Assembly (NCBI RefSeq): GCF_000407545.1
Contig: NZ_ASWH01000002.1
Span: 310,001 to 374,000 of the forward strand
From: Enterococcus gilvus ATCC BAA-350
GTDB taxonomy: Bacteria; Bacillota; Bacilli; Lactobacillales; Enterococcaceae
Direction of reading: 5' to 3'
DNA length: 64,000 nt
Every line of letters starts with the position of its first letter. Within the stretch, counting starts at the first letter, position 1. Both the position numbers and the translations under genes were made by a program. The notes below the pieces were generated by a model, which searched no databases, had not been told where the DNA came from, and saw nothing but the letters and a program-made list of their open reading frames with translations. Below are positions 51,101 through 59,140 of this stretch, piece by piece.

Positions 51101-51636
51101 ACGGTAATATTATGAAAGGCTTTGACAATATGTTGGCTGCTATTCGATATGCAAAAAATCGCTATGGAGCTGACATGCTTGGAGTTATCGGTCATGGTCA
51201 CGGTTATGAAAACGGAGGTTGGATTACACAAGACGGTTTATACAGGGCGGGAGAAAAAGGAAAACCAGAGGTTGTTCTACCTGTCACTAAACCGGCACGA
51301 GCAGTTGAGTTAATCGGTCAAGCAATCTCATTTATGGTAAATAATGGGTCAAATATCCTTGATTCAGCCAGTATCGGGCTTAATAGTCTCGCATCAAATA
51401 TGACTGTTGATTTAGCTGAAATGATGGGAATGGATACACTTATTGCAAGAAATCTGGTCAATTCTTCATCTGGAGGGAGAACTGATTTAAATGAGGTCAT
51501 TAATTTATTAAAGATCAATAATGAACTACTATCCGAAATTGCTGCTAAAGATCCATCGATTCATATTGATAAGAAAAAAGTAACGAAAGAGTTAGCTGAA
51601 CCAATAGCGAAAGAAATTGTAAGAAAGGGGTTATAG
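45118..51636 (+). CDS. Tape measure protein with M15-like peptidase and lytic transglycosylase domains
   Basis: 2172 aa. Sets tail length and helps open the wall. Coiled-coil start (1-330), then a tape-measure core (GxGAESIDQITSAIAGMQSAG, near 440-470). About 684-880 hold three repeats of roughly 70 aa (ILPQQIANEIIDRLTSMNKA is one repeat core). About 990-1280 is strongly hydrophobic with repeated LPKLIEAGI-type units. About 1760-1900 is an M15/VanY-like domain (SGYRPGD, HGKHQALDIS, YDHIHLNG supply zinc ligands). About 1925-2030 is an SLT transglycosylase domain (QIQSESSGNEKAIQ, AIGLLQTKRGTF). Confidence 0.9.
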   Translation: MSEGSKGTKVGGAYIEISADSAPAEKAVATFFNWFTRTGEAATDLASRISNTVETAKDLGEKGSQSAKTVSTGFQSMTQKMKSANASLSADSKKNFEQIKSDAKLSYSEMTKDSKAMNQALVISMKSSLSNLKSSFTDLKNGFKTIGNSLLDLIKKPVDKVIELPGTIQRAMKSITGFVSSGFAQAKNQAISQIQSIPTKANQVLNRTKDVFVTGFNSVVNSTAGAVSKIGNGLSQLPSKAANVASNMKTGFINGIKNIPNVTSNIWQSVKNGVKSIADHASSSANSVKNSLSNGFKSVLDRAKSIFPNIKNQIKSGVDDPSKNAKKSIEDIASSIASIAIVAKVFDVLRDSIGRAIDRIDTIDTATKSLTVLTGSAGMAKTVMDDLAAAIEGTPIALNDVAMGAKKMVAAGMEGTKVKGVFQAIADAAYGVGNGAESIDQITSAIAGMQSAGVVYADDINRLVDAGIPAWQILANASQKSVTDMKEAVSDGTLSAGDAIENLRKGIEEGTTGVAGTTAKMAGLAKTAGDTLSGSMANFRTAITTTIVKGLEPFKKVAIDALSSATASMKLFRDNTIGSEKVQEVLASIAKALEKIGKSANPVISIIKGLFAAMSSYGGLVLLFATLIKFGKWLLKFVEIASANPFIIITAAVIGLAVAITDLYKRSEKFRQLVAPLINLVKKLGETFSVAASAIQGSLQLIFVGGDRKKTEALRQNLSRILPQQIANEIIDRLTSMNKAFAKFKEVVSERVSTAASAIKGSFEMIFSSGDRGRTEELKQTLSQLFPQETAFAIVDRLTILHKAFDNLKKAATEKVQTSATIIKSSFDQILNGGDRKQYEDLKLALSDILPQDSVNKTMDRITVMHEGLEKLKNGFKIVKDVLTGGLDLHSFSDAINSSMFSPETIKRFEKFYEIVQLIKRALSGLSFVVSGNITSFEGLKNLLGDSFSDKQLEVIYRLGEGIRNFVDGTKEKFAQFKEAINKAFDGDFGPLMEIFKQLLPKIIAILIGGIPGLIITGSNLISKLAEGMGTSIPELLEKVSEVILNLVTSFTEILPKMIEIGINILGGIIQGIMQTIVPLAQAAITIAFTISKTIIETLLSVLPQLIESGITILTSIITGIIQMLPNLISAVISVVEMILTLIVTYLPKIIEAGMNILVALIGGIMMVLPQLLEAAFKLIISIVTILIQSLPKLIEAGIKILGALIQGIIQILPKLIETALKLIITIVAILIQNLPTIIAAGVKILLALGKGILNTIGVLVKMLPQVIGAIFKAFGDIEWGKIGKDIIRGIVKGITDAASSIKKSVTDVAGNVGKWFKDKLKIKSPSRVMIGIAKWIPEGVAVGIDKGLPIVENAISTMTDMMTKAVKDSEPIGLSSDVIATESYGMPDATQMQASAQQASKAGNQGMADSTPQLLQTALNAANGILGQFSSISPSMVTQGADWLTNFMNGWISVLPAMITSVQTFIAQYATLITNQNNPNYQMGRTWMQNKLNGWNSLFSTFITTVRNFCNQVLNLLRSFYNAMFQTGRTWLQNLLNGWNSLYQTFINRVNQLGNDAINNLRSKSGGFNSAGRFLMQSLIDGINSMGGSLSATMNSVANKMVGGIGKGVNGVIGGVNYVLKEVESDKKLGNWTVPQYAKGTDGHPADGPALINDQKGSKYQEIVQNPDGSTFMAKGRNSLVWLQKGAKVLNATMSERVLKVRNTLQNIVPKYEDGVGDFDIFDLIDDEGAFKKLVDQRVDYNSIVEPWRNMTKAGVKLMTSAAYPFSQKQVEDAYGGGSFDGAMNANNVYQYLVDIAQKVMSKFGGLTITSGYRPGDPYWHGKHQALDISGYPYGSPRYTEAANWAFEKFPKQIAYVITNGRVRDRVGMSGQAATGQWVPWPDNDHYDHIHLNGSLGAGSVYNAGTDVAGGLPTLGGSGVERWRSYLKKALKMNQLPTSQAYVNAWLSQIQSESSGNEKAIQPGADPDGDGSGPAIGLLQTKRGTFLANAFAGYGNIMKGFDNMLAAIRYAKNRYGADMLGVIGHGHGYENGGWITQDGLYRAGEKGKPEVVLPVTKPARAVELIGQAISFMVNNGSNILDSASIGLNSLASNMTVDLAEMMGMDTLIARNLVNSSSGGRTDLNEVINLLKINNELLSEIAAKDPSIHIDKKKVTKELAEPIAKEIVRKGL

Positions 51637-51637
51637 T

Positions 51638-52516
51638 ATGCGTCGAGAATTTGAACTAACTAATGGGGATGGCGATGCTATTTCCTTAAATAACAAGAAA
51701 GGCCTTCTGAGTGTTGATCCGGAAGGCCTTGGCATTTCAATTAAGAATGAGTTCAATAGGTCAAATGGCCATCAGAGATTAATTGAGTGCGAAGCAGATT
51801 TTGAAGAGTTCAAAATAGATATTATTTATGGACTGCATAATCACCAAGAAACTTATCGTATTTATCTTGAGTTTGTTAAGTTTCTATCTCATCCGCCTAT
51901 TGTATTAAAGTACACGAGCGATGCTGGTGAGAAATTCAGAAATGTTGCATTAAAACAGTTAAGTAAATCTGAACGCTCTTTTGGTAGATTACTTAAAGAA
52001 TCTTTGATACTTGAATACCTAACCCCTTGGTATGAAATAAAAAAGGCAGAAATCCTGCAAAGTAATCAAAAAATATATACTAGAGGGAAAATTTATGGAT
52101 TTACTTTTCCATATGTTTACACTCAAAATGCCAATGAGAAGACCGGAACTTTCAAAATTTCAAATGATTCTGTTTATCTTTTTAATAATAATATTCGCAC
52201 TTCTCCTGTAAGAGTAACAGTTTCAGGAGAATGTAAAAATCCGTATTGGGAAATATTTAAAGAGGGAGAACTTGTCGCTAGTGATGGCTTCTTCTTGAAC
52301 TTAGAAGAAGGGCAAACTTTGGTTGTTTCTAGTCTTTTTCAAGAACGAACTGCTCTTCTCTATGATTCGCAAGAAAATATTTCTTCTGTTTATCAGCAAC
52401 AAGATCATACAAAGACCAATTTTGTTCATATGCCTATTGGTAATTCTTCTATAGTCTTTCATACAGCAAATGCAGAGGTTACGGTCGAAGTGTATGAGGA
52501 GTGTGATGTATTTTGA
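51638..52516 (+). CDS. Distal tail protein (Dit-like)
   Basis: 292 aa. N-terminal MRREFELTNGDGDAISLNNK and ECEADFEEFKIDIIYGLHNH; beta-rich. Directly follows the tape measure, the invariant Dit position. Joins tail tube to baseplate. Overlaps the next gene by four bases. Confidence 0.8.
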   Translation: MRREFELTNGDGDAISLNNKKGLLSVDPEGLGISIKNEFNRSNGHQRLIECEADFEEFKIDIIYGLHNHQETYRIYLEFVKFLSHPPIVLKYTSDAGEKFRNVALKQLSKSERSFGRLLKESLILEYLTPWYEIKKAEILQSNQKIYTRGKIYGFTFPYVYTQNANEKTGTFKISNDSVYLFNNNIRTSPVRVTVSGECKNPYWEIFKEGELVASDGFFLNLEEGQTLVVSSLFQERTALLYDSQENISSVYQQQDHTKTNFVHMPIGNSSIVFHTANAEVTVEVYEECDVF

Positions 52517-53562
52517 TTTTGTCAATTCATTTATATAGGTTTGATCTATCGAAATATGAAGAAGAATACCTTAGTGAAGAATTCGATTTTGGAATTGATG
52601 AAATTTCCTCCAATTGGGTTAGCGAATTTGAATTAAACAAGTTTGTGCAAATTGAAAAAGGTGATTATTTACTAGCAAAAGATTTTGAAAGTAGTAGGAT
52701 TCTATATTTTGGTGTAATTGATTCGCAAGAAGATACAAAAATACGTTGTAGGGATTTAGCCCAAGCGCTTGGCGATAGTAGTTTTCCGACTTGCAAGACG
52801 ACCGGCCCAAGTTTTGAAGGTCACTTCAAACGTTTGATAGAGAAGTATCTTTTGAATGATTCAACGAAAAATCTTTCTGGAATTTTATCTGTAGTTACAG
52901 AAACAAATACGAATCATAGTTATCAAGCAACGGAAGTTACATCTAGAAAATTAAATAGTTACCTCCGTAACGCATTTAAAAAGTACAATATAAAATGGAC
53001 TTTCGAAGAAATTAAAGACGGAAAGATTTTTTCAAGTATCAAGCGAATCGATACAAAGAAACAGATTAAGGATAATTCAAGCGAATTTTTTGATTGGAAT
53101 ATTTTTATCAAAAAGCCGGGTAACGGAAATGAGAATATGTTGCTGATTGTAGACAAAAAGATGTCTGATATTGAGGATCCAAGAATCCTTTCAACGTATT
53201 ATTTGGATGATCAAAATGAATTGACAACTGATAAGACAAATGTCGGCATTATAAAACCTACTGTTAGTATTGTATCTATTTATGATACTGAGCAAGAAGA
53301 TAAGGCAACTTATGAGGAAGTAGCGAACTCAGAGCTTAAAGGAAACGCTTATAGTCACGAAATTAATGTCAGTATTATCTTGGATTCTAAAAATTTCGAT
53401 ATAAGAGATCTGCAAACAGGATTATTATTTGATGTGACCGTGAAAGAAAAGCTTTATAAATCCGTATTAAGTGCTTGGAAAATAAGCAGCAGTAGTAGAT
53501 CAATCAAACTTACCTTCGGAAATATCCGAAGTAGGGTAAGTGATTACTTTGACGAAAATTAG
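52513..53562 (+). CDS. Baseplate hub / tail-associated protein N-terminal type (Tal-like, no lysin domain)
   Basis: 349 aa from TTG 52513. Beta-rich hub with TSYLRNAFKKYNIKWTFEE-type region and C-terminal LLFDVTVKEKLYKSVLSAWK. It lacks the usual peptidase domain, which instead appears in the tape measure. Confidence 0.75.
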   Translation: MILSIHLYRFDLSKYEEEYLSEEFDFGIDEISSNWVSEFELNKFVQIEKGDYLLAKDFESSRILYFGVIDSQEDTKIRCRDLAQALGDSSFPTCKTTGPSFEGHFKRLIEKYLLNDSTKNLSGILSVVTETNTNHSYQATEVTSRKLNSYLRNAFKKYNIKWTFEEIKDGKIFSSIKRIDTKKQIKDNSSEFFDWNIFIKKPGNGNENMLLIVDKKMSDIEDPRILSTYYLDDQNELTTDKTNVGIIKPTVSIVSIYDTEQEDKATYEEVANSELKGNAYSHEINVSIILDSKNFDIRDLQTGLLFDVTVKEKLYKSVLSAWKISSSSRSIKLTFGNIRSRVSDYFDEN

Positions 53563-53573
53563 GAGTGAGAGAT

Positions 53574-54353
53574 TTGACAAAAAATGTAGATGGTTTTCAA
53601 TTTGATAATGTAAAAATCAGTGCAGCAAATGATGCTAAGCTATACCATTCATTAGCACAACGACGGAATTACGTAATCAAAGGATATGAACAAGAACTTA
53701 GACTTTCAAAAAGCGGTTTAAATATTACTGTTGGTGCCGGGTGTGCCTTGGTCCAAGGACGATTTATTTATTTAAAAGAGGCGCAATCAATAACGGTCCC
53801 TGCAAATGCAAATGGATACATTGTTTTAAGAATAGATTTGACTCAGGAGGTAGTCCCAGATTTGGAGAATGATCCTGCAACAGATTTATATACGTGGACA
53901 AATAATCAAGTAAACTTGGAATGGGTACCTTCTTTAATTAATGGAAACCTCAATCAAGGGGATAAAATCTACACATTTTCACTATGCAGTTTTAGTTCAA
54001 GTGGATCTAATGTTAATTACGAGCTGAACGAGGGAAACTACAAAGGTTATGTCATTGTTGATAGAACTAAAAATAGTGATCCTGCAATAAAAAATGGTCA
54101 GATTAGATTTATTAGGGCAGGGGATTTAGTAGTTGTACATTGCAATTTTCAAACTAAGGATGGGGGACTCAAACCAAAGGATAATATTATAAATAAAATA
54201 CCATCTAACTTGGAAGTAGATTTCAGTTCCCATATTTCTTTAACAGGAACAGGAGATTTAGTTATTGATGCTCAAAATCAGTCGGTACGTACTGAATGGG
54301 GTTTAAAAGGGAATTCTTACTATCTCGGGACAGGATTTTATCTAGCAAAATAG
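53574..54353 (+). CDS. Baseplate/receptor-binding protein with C-terminal domain shared with the next gene
   Basis: 259 aa from TTG 53574 (AGGAGTGAG upstream). N-terminal LSKSGLNITVGAGCALVQGR with a beta-sandwich; C-terminal about 105 residues (IRFIRAGDLVVVHCNFQTKD ... EWGLKGNSYYLGTGFYLAK) closely match the end of the BppU-like protein. Likely attaches to host surface polymer. Confidence 0.7.
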   Translation: MTKNVDGFQFDNVKISAANDAKLYHSLAQRRNYVIKGYEQELRLSKSGLNITVGAGCALVQGRFIYLKEAQSITVPANANGYIVLRIDLTQEVVPDLENDPATDLYTWTNNQVNLEWVPSLINGNLNQGDKIYTFSLCSFSSSGSNVNYELNEGNYKGYVIVDRTKNSDPAIKNGQIRFIRAGDLVVVHCNFQTKDGGLKPKDNIINKIPSNLEVDFSSHISLTGTGDLVIDAQNQSVRTEWGLKGNSYYLGTGFYLAK

Positions 54354-54365
54354 GGAGGTGAAAAC

Positions 54366-56204
54366 TTGAGTAATATAAAATTGATACTTACTGAGAACAA
54401 AGCATCACCATATCGAAAACAACGTGTTGTTGGTAGACATGGTGATGGAGAATTGACTGTTATTGACGTTGAATTACTTCAAGCTGATGGAAAAACTCCA
54501 TATTCAATTTTTTCAAATCATGAGTTGCTTTTTGTTGGGACAAATTCAAAAGGTCAGTACACCGATGGAGTTCCAGAAATCATCGATGGTCAAAACGGAA
54601 AAATCAGGTATACCTTTACAAAAGAAAATTTTAGTGTTATCCGTGAATTCAAACGAGCGTACTTCCAGTTAACAGATGCAGATGGAAATAGGGTTACGTT
54701 CCAAGATTTCTATGTGGATGTTCTTAAAAATTCAGATATTAATCAAGAACACGCAACTGTTTATGTGAGACTCCTAGAATTATTGCTAGAAGATTTTGAA
54801 AAGCAATTTGGAGATAAAACTATAGACTTCGAAGAAAGATTCAAAACTTTTTTTCAGGCAAAAGAAATCGAATACGAGTATATATATCAAATGTACAACG
54901 ATCTTTTACTTAAGTTGGAAAAAATGACAGGCGAAACCCTAAGTTTACAAGAAAAGCAAATGGAAATAATAAATTTGGTAGAAGAATATGACATATTAAC
55001 GAAAGCGGAAAGTTCCGCAAACGTGGTCTACCAGATTTTAGGTGATGAAGCTGAAATTACTATAACACTAGATTACAGTAATAAAATTGCTAAATCTGAT
55101 ATTGAAAATCCTAACAAAATGTTTTACAACGTTTCAAATGCGTTGATGCCGTTTACAATAAGTGGATCAGAGGGGACGCAAGCCTACTATGATCGTCTTG
55201 CTGTTCTTGATAATCAATTGTTAACTGTGTCAACTATTACGAATGAAGCGATTGCTCAAGTCAGGCTGCGTTGGGAATTAGTAAAATTTATTGATAAAAA
55301 TATCCCTTTACTCTTTGAAACGGATGATAACAATCAAAAAATCGATTACTTAAGGCAAAAGATCACTTCTGTGAAATCAACTATTTACGGAAGAGGCACT
55401 GGGTCTGGCGGAAACAAACTAGACCATAGATTTTATGTTTCTGGTTTATTAGAGGCCCAAGGCTCTGGCAACACCACTTCTCAAATTTCAAAAATAACTG
55501 ACCAATTAACAGACGTTGAAAAAATTCGTAACATGATTAGTTCGGCGGGGCAAATTGATAGCTTAATTTATTCTACCAAGTCGGATGGGAACCTTTATTC
55601 TATACTTTACAGCGACTACGCAACGCTTGAAGTGAAAATGAAAATTTCTGCGAAACAAGTGATTGAAGCATTGATGAAGACTCATCACCTAGAAAATCTA
55701 GCGACACAAGAAGAGGCAGAAACCGGTGCGAATAATTCCAAAACGATGACTCCTCTGCGAGTCTTTCAAGCAATTGCTAAATGGACGAAAGACAAGTTCG
55801 TATCTTTGACTGAAAATGAAACAGTATTGGGAATCAAGAATTTTGCGAATGGTCTTCAAGTTGGGGGAAGAAATGTTCTTTCCCAAAATGGACTACAAAC
55901 TTATGATCATACGAGCGCTACCGATTCCGCTATTCAGTCTGGAATGATAAGGTTTATTCGTTTTGGGGATTTTATCTTGGTTAATTTTAATTTCCAGTGC
56001 AAAAGCGTAAATATTGCTTCAGGAGGGAATATTATCAGAGTATTAGAATCCGATATCCTTCCTACTAATTCCATTCAAATAGATATTACAGATGATAAAG
56101 CAGTAACTGTAGAAACGTCTGGTAAATTGACAGCTTTATGGGGGCTTAATGCGAATAGTTATTATGCTGGCTCTGCTATGTACTTTGCGAAGAATAAATT
56201 ATAG
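54366..56204 (+). CDS. BppU-type baseplate upper protein with receptor-binding C-terminus
   Basis: 612 aa from TTG 54366 (GGGAGGTG). Residues 1-125 (VDVELLQADGKTPYSIFSNH, IRYTFTKENFSVIREFKRAY) are the BppU N-terminal domain. A long coiled coil and beta middle follow. The last about 105 residues duplicate the end of the preceding protein. Confidence 0.82.
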   Translation: MSNIKLILTENKASPYRKQRVVGRHGDGELTVIDVELLQADGKTPYSIFSNHELLFVGTNSKGQYTDGVPEIIDGQNGKIRYTFTKENFSVIREFKRAYFQLTDADGNRVTFQDFYVDVLKNSDINQEHATVYVRLLELLLEDFEKQFGDKTIDFEERFKTFFQAKEIEYEYIYQMYNDLLLKLEKMTGETLSLQEKQMEIINLVEEYDILTKAESSANVVYQILGDEAEITITLDYSNKIAKSDIENPNKMFYNVSNALMPFTISGSEGTQAYYDRLAVLDNQLLTVSTITNEAIAQVRLRWELVKFIDKNIPLLFETDDNNQKIDYLRQKITSVKSTIYGRGTGSGGNKLDHRFYVSGLLEAQGSGNTTSQISKITDQLTDVEKIRNMISSAGQIDSLIYSTKSDGNLYSILYSDYATLEVKMKISAKQVIEALMKTHHLENLATQEEAETGANNSKTMTPLRVFQAIAKWTKDKFVSLTENETVLGIKNFANGLQVGGRNVLSQNGLQTYDHTSATDSAIQSGMIRFIRFGDFILVNFNFQCKSVNIASGGNIIRVLESDILPTNSIQIDITDDKAVTVETSGKLTALWGLNANSYYAGSAMYFAKNKL

Positions 56205-56214
56205 GAGGAAAGAA

Positions 56215-56559
56215 ATGAAAACTATTTATAAGGTCCTATATCCAGTAGGTTACGAGGAACACGAGGTTGCAGATGATTTTCCAACTTCTATTCCGTTTGT
56301 GGAAGATGTGCCGCTTCAGAATTTGAAAAATCCGCAATCTCAGTTCTATAATTTCTCTAAAAATAAATGGGAAGAAGTCGTCACTCCAGATTATTCACAG
56401 AAATTGGAACTTCTTGAAACCTTAACAGAAGCAGTTCAAAGAGAAAACGAGGAGCTTAAGAAGGCGGCTGAAGAGCAAGCAATCCAAATGACGGATACAC
56501 AACTAGCGATAGCCGAAGTTTATGAAATGCTGGTTCCTGCAAACAAGGAGGCTAAATAA
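56215..56559 (+). CDS. Small tail-associated protein with C-terminal coiled coil (114 aa)
   Basis: ATG 56215 after AGGAGG. N-terminal MKTIYKVLYPVGYEEHEVAD; C-terminal heptads (LETLTEAVQRENEELKKAAE) resemble the DUF/XkdX-adjacent proteins. Unknown. Confidence 0.68.
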   Translation: MKTIYKVLYPVGYEEHEVADDFPTSIPFVEDVPLQNLKNPQSQFYNFSKNKWEEVVTPDYSQKLELLETLTEAVQRENEELKKAAEEQAIQMTDTQLAIAEVYEMLVPANKEAK

Positions 56560-56673
56560 ATGGCAAATATTTACGTCAATTTGATTCAGAAAGGTCTGAA
56601 AACTATTGAGGAAGTACCAAAGACAATTAGAAAAGAAGTACAAGCGATCTTGGATGCAGACATTGCGGATTAA
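56560..56673 (+). CDS. 37-aa CD1375-like phage peptide
   Basis: AAGGAGG upstream of ATG 56560. MANIYVNLIQKGLKTIEEVP shows the short pattern xVYxxLIxxGxKTxxxVP. Paralogous to the next gene. Confidence 0.7.
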   Translation: MANIYVNLIQKGLKTIEEVPKTIRKEVQAILDADIAD

Positions 56674-56710
56674 GATTGCTTTTTATTTGCTCAGAAAAGA
56701 GGTGAATACA

Positions 56711-56836
56711 ATGGCAGTAGTCTATGCGACTTTGATTATCAAAGGTAAGAAGACGATCGAACAAGTACCTGGTCTGATCCGCGAACAAGTGAAAGAAATC
56801 TTGGTGGATATGGATTTACCTGAATTGGCAGAGTAG
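56711..56836 (+). CDS. 41-aa CD1375-like phage peptide (second copy)
   Basis: AAAGAGGTGA upstream of ATG 56711. MAVVYATLIIKGKKTIEQVP and REQVKEILVDMDL align with the preceding peptide. Function unknown. Confidence 0.72.
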   Translation: MAVVYATLIIKGKKTIEQVPGLIREQVKEILVDMDLPELAE

Positions 56837-56861
56837 CACACTTTCGAGTGTGCTTTTTATT
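56834..56861 (+). terminator. Terminator before the lysis genes
   Basis: AGCACACT-TTCG-AGTGTGCT then TTTTTATTTT. It separates tail from lysis cassette. Confidence 0.88.
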
Positions 56862-56886
56862 TTGATTGGAAGGGGGAGCCAAGTGG

Positions 56887-57240
56887 ATGGAACTAGAAAC
56901 GCAGGTGAAGGAGCATGAAAACAAGCTTAAACAACATGACGAAGATATTAAACGATTGAACGAGCGATCCTTAGCAATGCAAAAAACAATGGATGAAAGT
57001 TTGATTCGTGTAGATGAATCAAATAAGTTTTTGCGAGAACAAAACACCGAACAGATGAGACAGAACAATGAAATTCTAAATGCGATTCTGACGCGTAACA
57101 CGGACGCTGAAAAGCGTTCGGATGAATTAAAGAGACTAAATACGGAAAATCTTTGGAAAATGATTTTAGGTATTGGCGGGTCTGCAGCGGTTATTTTTGC
57201 ATTTATTATGGAGCTACTTAAATATTTAGGAGGAAGATAA
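56887..57240 (+). CDS. XhlA-like lysis-associated coiled-coil membrane protein
   Basis: 117 aa; ATG 56887 after AAGGGGGAG. Long coiled coil (LETQVKEHENKLKQHDEDIK) and one C-terminal membrane helix (MILGIGGSAAVIFAFIMELL). XhlA-type proteins work with the holin. Confidence 0.82.
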   Translation: MELETQVKEHENKLKQHDEDIKRLNERSLAMQKTMDESLIRVDESNKFLREQNTEQMRQNNEILNAILTRNTDAEKRSDELKRLNTENLWKMILGIGGSAAVIFAFIMELLKYLGGR

Positions 57241-57242
57241 AC

Positions 57243-57512
57243 ATGGATCTATCTTTTATTACAGAAAACTTTGTACCGGTAATTGTTGTCGCGTGTTTGA
57301 TCGTAGGCTACGTAATTAAAGCGACACCACTATTTAATAAATTGGCTAATTTATATATCCCATTGATCGTAGCGGTGTTAGGAGCTGCATTAGGCGCAGT
57401 AATGAATGGCGTCAGTGTGGAATCCATTGTCTATGGTGCAGTGAGCGGGTTAGCCTCTACAGGGTTACATCAAGTCTTTACAAAACTATTGAATTTAGGA
57501 GGGAATGACTAA
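57243..57512 (+). CDS. Phage holin
   Basis: 89 aa with two or three membrane segments (VPVIVVACLIVGYVIKA, IPLIVAVLGAALGAVMNGV, IVYGAVSGLASTGL). Forms holes letting the amidase out. Located between XhlA-like and amidase genes. Confidence 0.85.
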   Translation: MDLSFITENFVPVIVVACLIVGYVIKATPLFNKLANLYIPLIVAVLGAALGAVMNGVSVESIVYGAVSGLASTGLHQVFTKLLNLGGND

Positions 57513-57820
57513 TGTTTGAAGAAGGGAAGTTTGTCACAGCAATTGGCAGTTTTATTGTGAAAGAAGTTGGTGACGAATTCGTTGAATTAGATTCTTTCGG
57601 AAAAGGTGGCGTAGAAGTCACAGATACCTATATAGAAAATGGATTTTCGGAAATCACTTCGGAAGGGATCGAAAAAGAATTTGATGGATTTACTGTTGGA
57701 GATTTTTTCAAGTTAAACGGGAAGTATAAGGTTCTCCGTTCGAATGACATTTTTACGAAGGTTCAAGCAGGAGAATACATGTTATCTCTCCCTAATCATA
57801 AATTGATGGAGGTGGCTTAA
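57512..57820 (+). CDS. Unknown protein in the lysis cassette (102 aa)
   Basis: TAATG overlap with the holin stop. Acidic beta-rich protein (GKFVTAIGSFIVKEVGDEFV). Stands one base before the amidase; could regulate lysis timing or be a secreted accessory. No signal peptide. Confidence 0.65.
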   Translation: MFEEGKFVTAIGSFIVKEVGDEFVELDSFGKGGVEVTDTYIENGFSEITSEGIEKEFDGFTVGDFFKLNGKYKVLRSNDIFTKVQAGEYMLSLPNHKLMEVA

Positions 57821-57821
57821 C

Positions 57822-58874
57822 ATGCAATTAATGTCAGGTATTGCAGGCAGCCGTGGAAGAAATCCCTATGGAGTGGTTATACACAATGATGCAGCTTCCC
57901 AAGGCGCTACTACTACTTTTTATAGAAATTGGTTGCCAAGTCATAATGCAGAGCTGGGTTTCGCCCATTGGTATGTTTGTAGTGACGGTATCTTACAAGT
58001 TGAGAATGAAGCCAATATGGCATGGCATACAGCGAATGCGAATGGCAATGCAAATTATATAGGGATAGAAGCTTGTCAATCTATGGGGAATCTAGATACA
58101 TTCAGAAATAATGAAGATCGTTCAGTAAAATTAGCTGCTGAAATTTTAAAACGCTATGGACTACAACCGAATAGAAATACAGTAATCTTGCACAAACAAT
58201 TCTCAGCTACCGCCTGTCCGCATAGATCGGTATCGGTGCATGGAGATTGGACAATCATGCAAGATTATTTTATTGCTCAAATTCAAAAATACATGAATGG
58301 TTCTACACCAAATCCTGCACCTAAGCCTCAACCAACCGGAAACAAAAACGGCATTGCGATCGATAATGTCACCAAAGATCAGGCGGTAAAAATGGTTCAA
58401 AGAACGCAAACAAATTACGCATGGACCACACTGCGTGAACAAGTCAAAGCTGTTAAACAGAACGATGGCCGCTATACATTAGTGATTAAGACTGGAAACA
58501 AAGCACGTTGTGACAAGAGTGTTTTGCGTCTTAAGCAAGAGCTTAAATCTTACTATCCTGGATACATGCAACAAAATATCGTAACTCCAGATGGAGATAA
58601 GCCTACTATTCGAATCGAAGCGCGCAATATGCCAGCAAGCGCCTTTACTGGGAAAAATCCATTTGATGTTCATATGCGCAACTTCTTGAAAGACATCTTA
58701 TTAGATGGTCAAACATACGCAGAAGCGAATTCTTATGGAACCTATGACGTTCGCATCAAAGGCGAAGGCTTCAATGATCATGATGCGCCTATTGTATTGA
58801 AGGAAATTCAAGAGATGGGTAAAGCAAAGGATGTTGGCATTAATCCAGCACATATTAAGGGATTTAAGTATTAG
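57822..58874 (+). CDS. Endolysin, N-acetylmuramoyl-L-alanine amidase (Amidase_2)
   Basis: 350 aa. Zinc ligands appear in VIHNDA, AWHTANA and SATACPHRS (His, His, Cys). Amidase domain about 1-155; Pro linker (NPAPKPQPTGNKN); C-terminal cell-wall-binding region (about 170-350) has two repeat-like blocks. Enterococcal-type lysin. Confidence 0.9.
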   Translation: MQLMSGIAGSRGRNPYGVVIHNDAASQGATTTFYRNWLPSHNAELGFAHWYVCSDGILQVENEANMAWHTANANGNANYIGIEACQSMGNLDTFRNNEDRSVKLAAEILKRYGLQPNRNTVILHKQFSATACPHRSVSVHGDWTIMQDYFIAQIQKYMNGSTPNPAPKPQPTGNKNGIAIDNVTKDQAVKMVQRTQTNYAWTTLREQVKAVKQNDGRYTLVIKTGNKARCDKSVLRLKQELKSYYPGYMQQNIVTPDGDKPTIRIEARNMPASAFTGKNPFDVHMRNFLKDILLDGQTYAEANSYGTYDVRIKGEGFNDHDAPIVLKEIQEMGKAKDVGINPAHIKGFKY

Positions 58875-58879
58875 AACTA

Positions 58880-58927
58880 AAACACCCTCTACAACAATTA
58901 TGGCTGTAGAGGGTGTTTGTTTTTTTA
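58880..58927. terminator. Strong terminator after the endolysin
   Basis: A 14-bp perfect stem (58880-58893 with 58905-58918) and T-tract; also serves the convergent CsbD gene. Confidence 0.93.
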
Positions 58928-58945
58928 TTACTTTTGTAGATTCAA

Positions 58946-59140
58946 TTATTTGTCTAATTTTTTCTTAACGTCATCCGTGATATCTTCAACTTTTTCTTTT
59001 GCGTCTGCCGCTACTTCTTTTACTTTACCAACAGTTTGATCAAGTAGGCCTTCCGCTTTCTTTTTGTTGTCACCAGTTACTTTTCCTGTGGTTTCTTTCG
59101 CTTTACCCTTAGCTTTGTCCGTAAAACCTTTGTCTGTCAT
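58946..59140 (-). CDS. CsbD-family stress protein
   Basis: 64 aa, Lys/Ala/Asp-rich (MTDKGFTDKAKGKAKETTGK ... LLDQTVGKVKEVAADAKEKV). CsbD is a general-stress protein usually chromosomal; here it is prophage cargo. AGGAGGG upstream. Confidence 0.85.
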   Translation of the reverse strand: MTDKGFTDKAKGKAKETTGKVTGDNKKKAEGLLDQTVGKVKEVAADAKEKVEDITDDVKKKLDK

